Of a DNA stretch of 64,000 bases, positions 16,134-25,197 are shown in pieces. The notes below the pieces were generated by a model, which did no database searches, was not told the origin of the DNA, and saw only the letters and a list, made by a program, of their open reading frames with translations. The stretch spans positions 54,616 through 118,615 of the forward strand of contig JAXHVQ010000001.1 of the NCBI GenBank assembly GCA_034189065.1, read 5' to 3'. The stretch's first letter is position 1. Each line of letters opens with the position of its first letter. This DNA is from FACHB-1406 sp034189065. Lineage in GTDB: Bacteria; Cyanobacteriota; Cyanobacteriia; Cyanobacteriales; Spirulinaceae. Made by a program: the position numbers and the translations under genes.

Positions 16134-18704
16134 ATGCCTCACTGCACGCCAGCCCCATTGACAGCCGCTAAAATTGCCATCCTCTGTCTTCTTTTGTACG
16201 TGCTGCCAGTCGATGGCGCGATCGCGGCCCCCCCTCCAGACCTCCCCCCCATCGAACACTTCATCGACAGCGACTTTCGAGTGCGCCTCAAAGCCGCCGA
16301 TACCCTGGGTTCAGAAGGCGCATCGGCGGTTCCCTCCCTCATCCAAGCCTTGAGTGCAAGCGATCGCCAAATGCGCGCCCTTGCAGCCGAAATCTTAGGA
16401 CGCATCGGCCCAGAAGCCGCCGCAGCCGTCCCCGCCCTCACCGCCGCCCTCCAAGACGAAGATGCTTCCGTGCGCCGCATCGCCGCCTACACCCTCGCTA
16501 AAGTGGGACGCAACGCCTCCCTCGCCGTTCCCATTCTCGCCGACCAATTGAGCGATCGCGACCCCAATTTGCGCGCCACGGCTGCCTACGCCTTGGGTCA
16601 AATTGGCAATGAAGCAGCCACCGCTGTTCCCAATCTCGTGGCGCGTTTGGGAGATGCAGCGCCGCCCGTTCGCCGCAACGCAGCCTATGCCCTGGGCTGT
16701 TTTGGCAGCGAAGCCCAACTCGCCGTCCCCGCCTTAATTTCTAGCTTGCAAGACGACGATGCTGGGGTGCGATCGCGCGCGGCCACCGCCCTCGGTCAAA
16801 TCGGCCTCGAAGCCAAAGGTGCTGTCCCCAGTCTCATCGAAAGCTTGCAAGACCCCGAAGAAACAGTACGCCAAGATGCCGCCGATGCTCTGGGCCGTAT
16901 CGGTGCAGAAGCCTCCGAAGCCGTCCCCGCGCTCATTTCCGCCCTTAGCGATGAAAAACCAGCCGTGCGCCAAAATGCAGTTTTAGGCTTAAGCGGCATT
17001 GCAGTTGTGTTCCAGGATAAAGCCAAAACCCTCTCCATGCCCGAATTAGAGGCCGCGATCGCGCAACTTCAACCCGCCCTCCAACTCGCCGAAGACCCCA
17101 AAACTGGCTTAAACCCAGAAGATATCGCCGTTTTGCGCCGTCCCCTCCTCGCCTTGGAAGCCCAACGCCAAGCTCGACTCTTCGATCGCGCGGAATTTTG
17201 GCTGTTAGAACGCAAATGGATTTTAGGAACCGCCCTCTACCTCCTATTAATGCCCTGGTTGGGAGTCCTTCTCCTACGCCTGCGTCCCTTGTGGCTGCTA
17301 CGTCTCAACAACTTCCTCAAACCCTACACCGACGTTCCTCTCCCCATTCTCGGCGTTAGCGTCCCCATTCGCTACGTCCTATTCGTCGGCTTCTTTCACT
17401 ATCGCGATCGCGTCCTCGATGCCTGGGTTAAAAAATATATCGAGTCGGCGCGGCGAGAATTTCAAGCCAAAGAAACCGTTAAAACTCACCGCCTTTATCT
17501 CCCCATTCCCTTTCTCAAAGACGAAACGCAACTATCCCATCTGACTGTCGCCGATTTGCGCCCCACCTTTGCCAAAAAGCGCTTTTGCCTGCTAATTTGG
17601 GGCGAAGGCGGCTCGGGAAAAACAGCCACAGCCTGTCAAGTTGGGCGCTGGGTAATGGCAGAAGAGGCGCAACAGCGTCCTTCCACATTAATGCTGCCCG
17701 TTCTTATCGAAGACGACTTGCGGCCCAGGGAAGATAAACAACCCCTCCTCGAAGCTATTCGCGCCCAACTCCAGTATCTTATTGACGAAACCGAACCCGT
17801 CGCCGAAGAATTGCTCCTGCAACTATTGCGCAAGCGGCGTATTTTGGTCATTGTCGATGGCCTTTCAAAACTGAATGAGGTTGCGCGCGAAGCCTTGGAC
17901 TTGTCTTCGCCTGATTTTCCCGTCAATGCCCTCGTCGTCACCTCTCGCGTTGAAGAACCTCTGTCGCGGGCGAACAAAACAACCCTTCACCCCTTGCGAA
18001 TTGAGGGAAACCAACTCTCCTCGTTTTTAGAAGCCTACGTGCAAGGGCAGCAAATGCGCGATCGCTTCTCCGACTCCGAGTTTGCCCGAGTGCGCGATCG
18101 CTTGTTGCAACTTGTCGGCAATCGCGCCTTTCCTATCTTGCTAGCCAAGTTGTATGCCGAACAGTCAATTGCCGCACAGTTGGGAAGTGAAGGCGCGCAT
18201 TTGCCCCAGAGTATTCCCGATTTAATGCTGTCCTACTTAGACGAACTCAGTCGCGATCGCGTCCCTGAAAACGGCGATCGCACTGCTACTCTCGCCCTCC
18301 AACAAGATGCTAAAATTATTGCTTGGGAATGCGTTAAATCTACCTATCAACCCGGCGTTCCCTCCCGAAAAGATGTTCTCGAAGCGTTAGGGGAACAGCC
18401 CGAAGACCGACTTCAAGTTTTCGAAAATCGCCTGCATCTTATTGAAGCCGTGGGTTCGGGCAAAGACAAAATCCGTTTTTCCCTTCCAACCTTAGCCGAA
18501 TATTTAGCAGCATTGTATCTCATCGATTGTTACGCTCAAGATCGAAATAAATGGCGCAACTTTTTGAGAAGTGCCGATAACATCGAAGGCGCGCCCGAGA
18601 GCATTGGAAGCTTTCTTATTGCCCTTCGCGATTGCGATTTGGCTCCATCGACAGAATCTTCCGTTCCTCCCTTTGTTTTAGAAGAATTAAACCGGCGAAT
18701 TTAA
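16134..18704 (+). CDS. HEAT-repeat, transmembrane, NACHT NTPase protein
   Basis: An 856-residue protein with three parts. Residues 10-35 look like a cleavable signal (AILCLLLYVLPVDGAIAA). Residues about 40-290 are some seven or eight HEAT/PBS-type repeats with the recurrent pattern AVPALI, VRxxAAxALGxIG. A helix around 360-385 (GTALYLLLMPWLGVLLLRL) would place the repeats outside the membrane and the rest inside. A NACHT/STAND module follows: P-loop IWGEGGSGKTATA (about 487-499), Walker B-like ILVIVDGLSKL (about 570), sensor region VVTSR, and a helical C-terminus with SLPTLAEYLAALYLID. The layout suggests a sensor outside the cytoplasm coupled to a cytosolic switch NTPase; the effector is not evident. 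No operon partner. Confidence 0.8.
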   Translation: MPHCTPAPLTAAKIAILCLLLYVLPVDGAIAAPPPDLPPIEHFIDSDFRVRLKAADTLGSEGASAVPSLIQALSASDRQMRALAAEILGRIGPEAAAAVPALTAALQDEDASVRRIAAYTLAKVGRNASLAVPILADQLSDRDPNLRATAAYALGQIGNEAATAVPNLVARLGDAAPPVRRNAAYALGCFGSEAQLAVPALISSLQDDDAGVRSRAATALGQIGLEAKGAVPSLIESLQDPEETVRQDAADALGRIGAEASEAVPALISALSDEKPAVRQNAVLGLSGIAVVFQDKAKTLSMPELEAAIAQLQPALQLAEDPKTGLNPEDIAVLRRPLLALEAQRQARLFDRAEFWLLERKWILGTALYLLLMPWLGVLLLRLRPLWLLRLNNFLKPYTDVPLPILGVSVPIRYVLFVGFFHYRDRVLDAWVKKYIESARREFQAKETVKTHRLYLPIPFLKDETQLSHLTVADLRPTFAKKRFCLLIWGEGGSGKTATACQVGRWVMAEEAQQRPSTLMLPVLIEDDLRPREDKQPLLEAIRAQLQYLIDETEPVAEELLLQLLRKRRILVIVDGLSKLNEVAREALDLSSPDFPVNALVVTSRVEEPLSRANKTTLHPLRIEGNQLSSFLEAYVQGQQMRDRFSDSEFARVRDRLLQLVGNRAFPILLAKLYAEQSIAAQLGSEGAHLPQSIPDLMLSYLDELSRDRVPENGDRTATLALQQDAKIIAWECVKSTYQPGVPSRKDVLEALGEQPEDRLQVFENRLHLIEAVGSGKDKIRFSLPTLAEYLAALYLIDCYAQDRNKWRNFLRSADNIEGAPESIGSFLIALRDCDLAPSTESSVPPFVLEELNRRI

Positions 18705-18715
18705 ATTTTTGTCCC

Positions 18716-18794
18716 TTCACTTTGAATCATTCCTCCCTCGCTGCTTAAATTCTTCCCAAAGTTAGGGTGTGACAACTCAAACAAAAACGCTATA
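18716..18794 (+). repeat. TATAGCG-family element, one end only
   Basis: The segment ends in ACAACTCAAACAAAAACGC followed by TATA, the same end found at 52089, 53410 and (inverted) 21827 and 48481. Upstream it shares CATTCCTCCCTCG and CTTAAATTCTT with the copy at 45741. It finishes 32 bp before the start codon of the ABC-F gene and no matching left terminus is present. Confidence 0.6.
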
Positions 18795-18826
18795 GTAGGA
18801 GCGGAATTAGGACGCACCATCCACTC

Positions 18827-20548
18827 ATGGCATTACGACTCGAACGCATCAGCAAAATCTATCCGACTGGCGAAGTTCTTAAGGACGTGACGTGGGAGGT
18901 AAAACCGGGCGATCGCTTGGGATTAGTCGGCGCAAACGGCGCGGGAAAAACCACGCAGTTGAAAATTATTATGGGCGAGGAGGAACCGACAACGGGGGAA
19001 GTCGTGCGTCCGACAAGTTTGCGCATTGGCTATCTCACCCAAGAGTTTGATGTGGATCCCGAGCGAATTGTGCGCGAGGAGTTTTGGACGGTGTTCGAGG
19101 AAGCCAACGCCGTCCATCAAGGCATCCTCAAAGTCTCCCACGACATGGAAACGGCAACCCCAAAGGAACTCGATCGCCTCATTCAAAAGTTAGATCGCTT
19201 GCAGCGCCAGTTTGAGGCAATGGATGCCTACGGGTTGGAAGCGCAAATCGAGAAGATTTTGCCGGAAGTGGGGTTTAAACCGGAGGACGGCGATCGCGTG
19301 GTGAGTTCCTTTAGCGGCGGTTGGCAAATGCGCATGAGTTTGGGCAAAATTTTGCTGCGAGAACCCGATGTCTTGTTGTTGGACGAACCGACAAACCATC
19401 TCGATTTGGAAACCATTGAGTGGTTGGAAACTTATCTCAAGGGTTTAAAAACACCGATGGTCATTGTGTCTCACGATCGCGAGTTTCTCGACCGCCTTTG
19501 TACCCAAATTGTCGAAACCGAACGCGGCGTTTCGACAACCTATCTCGGCAATTATTCGGCATATTTGCAACAAAAAGCCGAATCGCGAGAGGCTCAACTT
19601 TCTGCCTACGAACGACAGCAAAAGGAGTTAGAAAAACAACAGGCTTTTGTGGAACGTTTTCGGGCGAGTGCGACGCGCAGCACTCAGGCAAAAAGTCGAG
19701 AGAAACAGTTGGATAAAATCGAGCGCATTGAGGCACCGACGGGCGATGTGAAAACATTGCGGTTTAAGTTTCCCCCTTGTCCGCGCGGCGGCAGGGAAGT
19801 CGTTGTGGTGCAAGATTTAGTTCATAGCTACGACGATGAAATTTTGTTTTTAGGAGCCGATTTGTTTATCGAACGAGGCGATCGCGTTGCCTTTCTCGGT
19901 CCTAATGGTTGCGGCAAATCGACGCTTCTCCGTCTAATTTTAGGGATGGAAAAACCGGACGAAGGGATTGCGCGTTTGGGCGACCATAATATTATACCAG
20001 GATACTTCGAGCAAAATCAAGCAGAAGCTTTGGATTTGCATAAAACTGTTTTTGACACGATTCAAGAAGATGTTCCAACCTGGAAGCAGGAGGAAATTCG
20101 CACGCTTTTGGGTAAGTTTTTATTTAGCGGCGATACGATTTTCAAAAAGGTGGATGCGTTGAGCGGGGGGGAAAAGGCTCGTCTCGCGATCGCTCACTTT
20201 TTACTACATCCTACTAATGTTTTGTTGCTCGACGAACCGACGAATCATTTGGATATTCCTGCTAAGGAAATGTTGGAGGATGCGTTAAATGATTATGAAG
20301 GGACGGTTTTGATTGTTTCTCACGACCGCTATTTTATTTCTAAGGTTGCCAACAAGATTGTGGAAGTGCGCGATGGCGAGTTGATTTTATATCGCGGCGA
20401 TTATCATTATTATTTGAGTAAGTTGGAGGAGGAAAAAGAGCGGAAACGTCAGCGAGTCGAGGCGGAGAAAAAAGCAGCGAAGAAAGCAGAAAAGGCGGCG
20501 AAGCAAAAAGAAAAACAAAAACAGAAAAAAGCGAGTAAAAAAAGTTAA
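18827..20548 (+). CDS. ABC-F family ATPase (Uup/EttA-like ribosome-associated)
   Basis: A 573-residue protein with two ABC ATPase domains and no membrane segments, the ABC-F layout. Domain 1: GLVGANGAGKTTQLKIIMG, signature SFSGGWQMRMSLGKILL, Walker B DVLLLDEPTNHLD. Domain 2: AFLGPNGCGKSTLLRLILG, signature LSGGEKARLAIAHFLL, NVLLLDEPTNHLD. The linker between them (about 240-300) contains the charged coiled P-site interaction motif. The C-terminus is a lysine-rich coiled coil of about 45 residues. These proteins act on translating ribosomes or confer ribosome protection; which subgroup is not resolved. A TATAGCG-family repeat end lies just upstream. Confidence 0.9.
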   Translation: MALRLERISKIYPTGEVLKDVTWEVKPGDRLGLVGANGAGKTTQLKIIMGEEEPTTGEVVRPTSLRIGYLTQEFDVDPERIVREEFWTVFEEANAVHQGILKVSHDMETATPKELDRLIQKLDRLQRQFEAMDAYGLEAQIEKILPEVGFKPEDGDRVVSSFSGGWQMRMSLGKILLREPDVLLLDEPTNHLDLETIEWLETYLKGLKTPMVIVSHDREFLDRLCTQIVETERGVSTTYLGNYSAYLQQKAESREAQLSAYERQQKELEKQQAFVERFRASATRSTQAKSREKQLDKIERIEAPTGDVKTLRFKFPPCPRGGREVVVVQDLVHSYDDEILFLGADLFIERGDRVAFLGPNGCGKSTLLRLILGMEKPDEGIARLGDHNIIPGYFEQNQAEALDLHKTVFDTIQEDVPTWKQEEIRTLLGKFLFSGDTIFKKVDALSGGEKARLAIAHFLLHPTNVLLLDEPTNHLDIPAKEMLEDALNDYEGTVLIVSHDRYFISKVANKIVEVRDGELILYRGDYHYYLSKLEEEKERKRQRVEAEKKAAKKAEKAAKQKEKQKQKKASKKS

Positions 20549-20588
20549 ATTTCTGTTTTTGTTTGAGTCGGCGAGGGGATACCCGTCC

Positions 20589-21437
20589 TCACTGATTCCC
20601 GCGTAACTCTCGAACAACTTCCACAGTCAATCCCGTTAATTGCGCGATCGCTTCGTCATCGAGTTGAGCGAGTAATTTCCGAGCAATAGCACGTTTTGCT
20701 TGCTCCAGACCTTCTTGGCGACCTTCTTCTCGACCGAGAGCAACTGCTCCTTTCTGGTCGTAAATAAATATTTCTCTGCGTTCAAAATCATCGAGTTCTT
20801 CGGGCGTTAAATTGGCCTTGTTAGCGATTTCAAAAGCTCTATGGAGTTCGGGCGGCTCGTTCAGACTTTCGGGAATTTTTGTTAGCGATCGCGCGGATTT
20901 AATAAAGTATATCCATTTATCGGTAATCGTTTTAAGCTGCTTGAGTCCTTTCCTAAACTTCGGCAACTCAATAAATACCAGTTTCATGTCGTTTTCAGGA
21001 TATATTGAGCCGTCGGATACTTCTCGGTAAACAAAGCGAGATATAAAATGTTTGCGCTTATCGAACATTTCAAAATCAGTTAAAGTTAAGGCAATAACAG
21101 GTTTGAGCATTCGGTAGCCTTCACCTGCTTGTAGTTGAAAGGCATAAGTTTTAGCCGCGTTAAATAACACTCTTTTACCAAAGGACTGTACGTTTAACAC
21201 TTGCATTTCAATAATGACAAGCGTTCCATTCTTCAATTTGGCTTTAACGTCCAAATAGGTATCTTTTAATCCTTGAACTCTGGGCGGTAAGTTGGGATTA
21301 ATAATTTCCAGGTCTTTAATTATAGAATTACCGTTATAAATTAAAGCATTGAGAAAGCTGATGAGAATATCTTTGCTTTCGGCAGAGCCAAAAATTTTCT
21401 TAAAGGCATAGTCAGTTTTAGGATTAATAAATCTCAT
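20589..21437 (-). CDS. Rpn-family recombination-promoting nuclease/putative transposase (PD-(D/E)XK)
   Basis: A 282-residue Rpn-type protein. It begins with the family hallmark INPKTDYAFKKIFGSAESKD and ILISFLNALIY, followed by the nuclease core TYLDVKAKL then LVIIEMQVLN (D...E-x-Q). The middle shows GYRMLKPVIALTLTDF and the C-terminus has the usual variable tail with ALGREEGRQEGLEQAKRAIA and a short helical domain ending in VEVVRELRGNQ. E. coli RpnA cleaves DNA and promotes RecA-independent recombination; some relatives act in phage defence. The gene converges on the ABC-F gene 40 bp away and is complete. Confidence 0.9.
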   Translation of the reverse strand: MRFINPKTDYAFKKIFGSAESKDILISFLNALIYNGNSIIKDLEIINPNLPPRVQGLKDTYLDVKAKLKNGTLVIIEMQVLNVQSFGKRVLFNAAKTYAFQLQAGEGYRMLKPVIALTLTDFEMFDKRKHFISRFVYREVSDGSIYPENDMKLVFIELPKFRKGLKQLKTITDKWIYFIKSARSLTKIPESLNEPPELHRAFEIANKANLTPEELDDFERREIFIYDQKGAVALGREEGRQEGLEQAKRAIARKLLAQLDDEAIAQLTGLTVEVVRELRGNQ

Positions 21438-21543
21438 TCTTATTTTTATGTCTCAACTGGATATAAAACTGTTAACGCTATTAGAACCAACAATAATTTT
21501 AAGATCGGGTACCAAAAGGCAGAACTAGAAAGTGGAGATCGGG

Positions 21544-21826
21544 TTACGAAACGGCAAACCCGGTTATTTCCCGCTGCCCGAAACTTCTAAAACCCAAAAC
21601 AATTTTCTTTTCCGGTATGCCAGCCCCAACTAGCTCTAAAGCAACTCCGTCTTCGGTTCCGTCGTGCTGAATCCAAATTTTACCATCAATGATATCGAGG
21701 TGTAGCACATTTCCATAAATACGATACCCATTTTGCCATCCCGCTTCCACTAAAAGATAGCGATCGCGTTCTCGATCGAATACTAATTCGACTTGAACTT
21801 CCTCGTCGCCTCCTAGAAAATCAGCA
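21544..21826 (-). pseudogene. XisI-like protein, N-terminus removed by a MITE
   Basis: Reading leftward from 21826, the frame encodes DFLGGDEEVQVELVFDRERD, then YLLVEAGWQNGYRIYG, LHLDIIDGKIWIQHDGTED and IVLGFRSFGQREITGFAVS. This is the C-terminal four fifths of XisI, the partner of XisH first described as controlling excision of the fdxN element in Anabaena and widespread as XisH/XisI pairs. The first 20 or so residues are missing because a TATAGCG-family MITE begins at 21827. No xisH is nearby and no start codon precedes the conserved part. An internal ATG-like start at 21750 would give only 68 residues. Confidence 0.75.
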
Positions 21827-21976
21827 TATAGCGTTTCTATTTGGGTTGTGAAACTCCCTGAAACGTACAGAATTCAGAATTCTGAATTCAGAATTCTGAA
21901 TTTGAGAGAGGAGCGAGGAATTATTAAAAGTAGACGAGTTCTCATCCCCGTTTACGTCTCATTTAGAAACGCTATA
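21827..21976. repeat. TATAGCG-family MITE, 150 bp, both ends present
   Basis: The left end is TATAGCGTTTCTATTTGGG and the right end is the complement of TATAGCGTTTCTAAATGAG, a near-perfect inverted pair. Between them lies a self-complementary tandem of GAATTCAGAATTCT units (about 21868-21900). The element interrupts the xisI reading frame. Terminal TA/TA dinucleotides are compatible with a TA target duplication. Confidence 0.75.
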
Positions 21977-22139
21977 GTCTTTCGACACTTTTTCAATGGT
22001 ATCGCGGTAGGGTCAAGGGTGAATCTATCGAACGATTTCCTCCTTTAATTTGTCAAACGTAACTAAGCGAATTCTATCTTCAATTATAGTTTTTCCTGCT
22101 TATTCCTCCAATGCCCTCATATAAACAACTAAGTTCCAT

Positions 22140-23594
22140 CTAAACGCGATCGCGTTGTTGTCGCTCTTGCAATTGTAGGCGAATGTTTGCATGAATCTCG
22201 CGGGTTAAGGGATAAAAGTACGCTAAAATTAAACCGAAAATTAGAGAAATAGTTGGTAGAGGACCGATTGCCAAACGAATGACCCAAAGCACGCTATCCG
22301 GTTGTTCGAGAATGGGAACATCTCCAACGGGTTTAATATATCCCGCCCATCCTAAAGCTGTTAGCAAGGCAGTAACCGCCAATCCCAAACAGACTTTTTG
22401 GGCAAAGGTAATGAAACTATAAAAAATACCTTCCCGTCGCTGTCCGGTGTTGAGTTCGTCCAATTCAATCACATCGGGAAGCATGGACCAAGGAACGAGA
22501 TAGGCGATAGAAACTCCAAATCCTGCCATAACAGCTAAGACATACATTAATCCCAATTGACCCGCTTGTACGAAAAATAATCCTCCTTGAGCGAGAATCC
22601 ACAATGTCATTCCCATGAAATAAATTCCTCGTTTGCCAAAGCGCTGACTGAGTTTGCTCCAAATGGGTAACATAACCATCGCCGTTCCTTGGACGCACAA
22701 AATTGTTGTTCCTTCGATTAACGGTTTCATTGAAGGGTCGGTAATTTCCATCCGATAGAGGATGAAGTAAGGAATGATAACTGCCGTAAACTGGACGCTT
22801 AACCAGGAAAAAAGATAAATTCCAACGACAAATAAAAACGGACGATTGCTCCCAACGATGCGCAATTGTTGTAAAATGGGTAGGGAAACTGGAGTTTCTG
22901 CGTCGGGGTGGATTGTCGCAACAGAAAGCACTCGTCGGCGCGTTCCCCAGATGCACAAATAAATGGGAATGACTGAGAGGAAGGTGAGGACAACTCCCAT
23001 TACTAAATAGTGTTGTTGGGGATTGGGAATAAGCGGGCGAATGATGTAATTAAAGATGACAATAGAAAGAATACTGCCGCCGATGGAGAAGAAAAAGCGG
23101 AAACTGTTGAGGTTGGTGCGTTCGTCGTAGTCTTGGGTAAGTTCGGGGGTGAGGGAGGTGTAGGGGACGTTTACGACGGTGTAGAAGGTGTTGAAGAGGA
23201 TGGAGATGAGGGTGTAGTAGAGGAGGAGTCCCCATTGATTGGAGAAGGGGATAATCCATTGGAGGAAGAAGAATAGTCCAAAGGGAATTGCGCCCCACAG
23301 CATCCAGGGATAGCGCCTTCCCCACCGTCGGTTTTCCGTGCGATCGCTTAATACGCCGACAACTGGGTCGTTGATAGCATCCCAGATTTTACCGATAAAT
23401 AGACTGATTCCCGCCCAAGCTGGCGCTAAACCGGCAACATCGGTGAGGAAGGGGGAGAGGTAAAAGACGAGGATGTTGGCGGTAATTGCCGAACCGAGAT
23501 CCCCGGAACCGTAGGATAACTTAGTGAGGAAGTTGAGTTTTTCGCGTTCTGGAATTGGAGGGGTTGAGGGTTTTGGAAGTGCGGAATCGTTCAT
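22140..23594 (-). CDS. MFS transporter of the glycoside-pentoside-hexuronide (GPH) symporter family
   Basis: A 484-residue, 12-helix inner-membrane carrier. The N-terminus LTKLSYGSGDLGSAITANIL and the loop DAINDPVVGVLSDRTENRRW-GRR are diagnostic of the GPH cation:sugar symporters (MelB family). YERT-like DYDERTNLNSFRF follows helix 4-5, and DELNTGQRREGIFYSF is in the second half. Cyanobacterial members have been called sugar or folate-biopterin carriers; the substrate is not visible here. It is divergent from the phosphoribosyltransferase gene, with a 119-bp shared upstream region to the preferred start of the latter. Confidence 0.88.
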   Translation of the reverse strand: MNDSALPKPSTPPIPEREKLNFLTKLSYGSGDLGSAITANILVFYLSPFLTDVAGLAPAWAGISLFIGKIWDAINDPVVGVLSDRTENRRWGRRYPWMLWGAIPFGLFFFLQWIIPFSNQWGLLLYYTLISILFNTFYTVVNVPYTSLTPELTQDYDERTNLNSFRFFFSIGGSILSIVIFNYIIRPLIPNPQQHYLVMGVVLTFLSVIPIYLCIWGTRRRVLSVATIHPDAETPVSLPILQQLRIVGSNRPFLFVVGIYLFSWLSVQFTAVIIPYFILYRMEITDPSMKPLIEGTTILCVQGTAMVMLPIWSKLSQRFGKRGIYFMGMTLWILAQGGLFFVQAGQLGLMYVLAVMAGFGVSIAYLVPWSMLPDVIELDELNTGQRREGIFYSFITFAQKVCLGLAVTALLTALGWAGYIKPVGDVPILEQPDSVLWVIRLAIGPLPTISLIFGLILAYFYPLTREIHANIRLQLQERQQRDRV

Positions 23595-23713
23595 GAAAAG
23601 GGTGAGTCAAATGGGGGATAAGGAAAATGCTGGCGACGAACAATCGATCGCGGCCAATTTTGGCATACTGTAGTAGTTTTAACATTGACGCGATCGCTCT
23701 TTTCCCAAAACTT

Positions 23714-24256
23714 ATGCCAGAACTCTATGTGTCTTGGTCCGAGTACCATCAAAGTATTGAAATTTTAGCGGCGAAAATTTATCAGTCGGGTTGGGATTTT
23801 CAACAAATTGTCTGTATTGCCAAAGGCGGTTTGCGAGTTGGCGATTTGCTGTGTCGCATTTACGATAAACCGTTGGCGATTCTTTCGGCAGCGTCCTATA
23901 GTGGCGCAGATAACCGCAGTCGGGGACAGTTGGTTTTCTCAGAACATCTGTCGATGACGGCGGAAAAGTTAGGCCCTCGCGTGTTGTTGGTGGACGATTT
24001 GGTTGATTCGGGGATTAGTTTGCGCTCGGCGATTAAATGGTTGAAGGTACGGTATGGCGAGGAGATTGAGGAGATGCGGACGGCGACAATTTGGCACAAA
24101 AGTTGTTCCGCGATCGCGCCGGATTATACGGTACATTATCTTGAGGACGATCCTTGGATTCATCAACCCTTTGAACCCTACGAACGGGTGACACCCCAAG
24201 AATTGGCTTCGCGCTATGGGGAGTGGGTGGAGGCGCGCAATGTTGTGTCTTTTTAG
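23714..24256 (+). CDS. Phosphoribosyltransferase, xanthine/hypoxanthine-type
   Basis: A type I phosphoribosyltransferase of 180 residues. The PRPP loop VLLVDDLVDSGISLRSAI (acidic pair followed by DSG) is clear, and IVCIAKGGLRVGDLL is the PPi-binding region. The C-terminal hood contains EDDPWIHQPFEPYE. The domain fits small purine (xanthine or hypoxanthine-guanine) phosphoribosyltransferases used in salvage. I chose ATG 23714 (MPELYVSWSEYHQSIEILA) because homologous domains begin there; the frame is open to ATG 23627 but the extra residues are not typical. Confidence 0.82.
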   Translation: MPELYVSWSEYHQSIEILAAKIYQSGWDFQQIVCIAKGGLRVGDLLCRIYDKPLAILSAASYSGADNRSRGQLVFSEHLSMTAEKLGPRVLLVDDLVDSGISLRSAIKWLKVRYGEEIEEMRTATIWHKSCSAIAPDYTVHYLEDDPWIHQPFEPYERVTPQELASRYGEWVEARNVVSF

Positions 24257-24282
24257 AGTAAAATTGAGCGGAGAGTGGTTAA

Positions 24283-24804
24283 GTGGGCGTAAAATCAAAT
24301 CGTGGCGCAGCCGATAAACATAGTTTTTTAATTTCCCACCTCTCCCTCGACCCGACTCAAAAAACAGTATATCCTTTAGAATTGTTGTACGATCGCCAGC
24401 GCGGTAAGGGAATGTTTCTTTATCGAGAACAACCGGTGTGGATGAAAGGTTCCTACGAGGAAATTAGCCACAGTTCGGGCTATGTTTTTGGAGAGAGTCG
24501 AACGTTTAAGCGATTTACTCGATGTAAGTGGTTGTCTTGTTGGAGGTTGGCATCTTGGCTTCGCGATAAACCCCAGTGTTATTCGAGGGAAGATATGGCT
24601 GGGGAGCATAATCAGTGGTATGGTGAGGATGGCTTTAAGTTTGACGAAGCGACGCAAATGTGGTGCAATTGTTGGCGGTATAAAGAAGCGTCTGATGTTT
24701 ATACCACGACTCATCGTACTGTTGCGGAAGTTAAGTTGAGTTTTGACGCGATCGCGAATAAAGGGAAATATATTTCTTACTCTTGCAAAGAAACGCTTGA
24801 CTGA
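24283..24804 (+). CDS. Hypothetical protein
   Basis: An open frame of 173 residues starting at GTG 24283, 26 bp after the phosphoribosyltransferase stop. It has no signal or membrane segment and no domain I recognise. The first half is ordinary in composition (YPLELLYDRQRGKGMFLY), while residues 75-110 are rich in Trp, Cys and Arg (CKWLSCWRLASWLRDK). That abrupt change, with an open alternative frame there (24482-24739), makes a frameshift possible. It may be a remnant. Confidence 0.4.
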   Translation: MGVKSNRGAADKHSFLISHLSLDPTQKTVYPLELLYDRQRGKGMFLYREQPVWMKGSYEEISHSSGYVFGESRTFKRFTRCKWLSCWRLASWLRDKPQCYSREDMAGEHNQWYGEDGFKFDEATQMWCNCWRYKEASDVYTTTHRTVAEVKLSFDAIANKGKYISYSCKETLD

Positions 24805-24838
24805 GGAAGGAGAATATCTATTACCGAGTCAGTCTATA

Positions 24839-25189
24839 TCAAAGGGGGAGTTTGGCAATGCGATCGACCCACTCTTCTGCACTAGATACCGCCCAAACGA
24901 TTAATAGTTCCTCTATAATAACTTCGAGAGGTATCTTTCGGGAAACGATGAGAACGCCTGCACTCTAAGTGGTGGTGATGAACGCTGCAAATTCTGATGG
25001 CATTGTTCTGCGATCGTGACTAACAAGAATTCGTCCCTGTCGTGCTGCAATTGCTAAGACTTCTCTATCTTTAACACCTTCTAGTCCAGCAGTAAATGCT
25101 GTTTGGAAGTCAATCGTAGGTTCTCGTCGCAGAACTCCCGTTACAATTACTTGATTCAAATCAGCATCGGCTTGGTAGCAAACCTTCAT
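24839..25189 (-). pseudogene. DUF5615 PIN-like toxin with an in-frame amber codon
   Basis: Translation from ATG 25189 gives VCYQADADLNQVIVTGVLRR and VLAIAARQGRILVSHDRRTM, the start of the DUF5615 (Mut7-C/PIN-like) family, then stops at a TAG (24965-24967). The same frame continues without a shift as SAGVLIVSRKIPLEVIIEEL and AVSSAEEWVDRIAKLPL to TGA at 24839. The total of 116 codons equals the normal family length, so one CAG-to-TAG change is the simplest cause. The DUF433 antitoxin gene ends 8 bp upstream. Toxin activity is probably lost unless the amber is suppressed. Confidence 0.85.
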
Positions 25190-25197
25190 AAACTTAC

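Noticed and set aside
24482..24739. 85-codon alternative frame inside the hypothetical gene at 24.3-24.8 kb
   Set aside because: Considered as the other half of a frameshifted gene, but no homology is recognisable in either frame, so only noted as a possibility.
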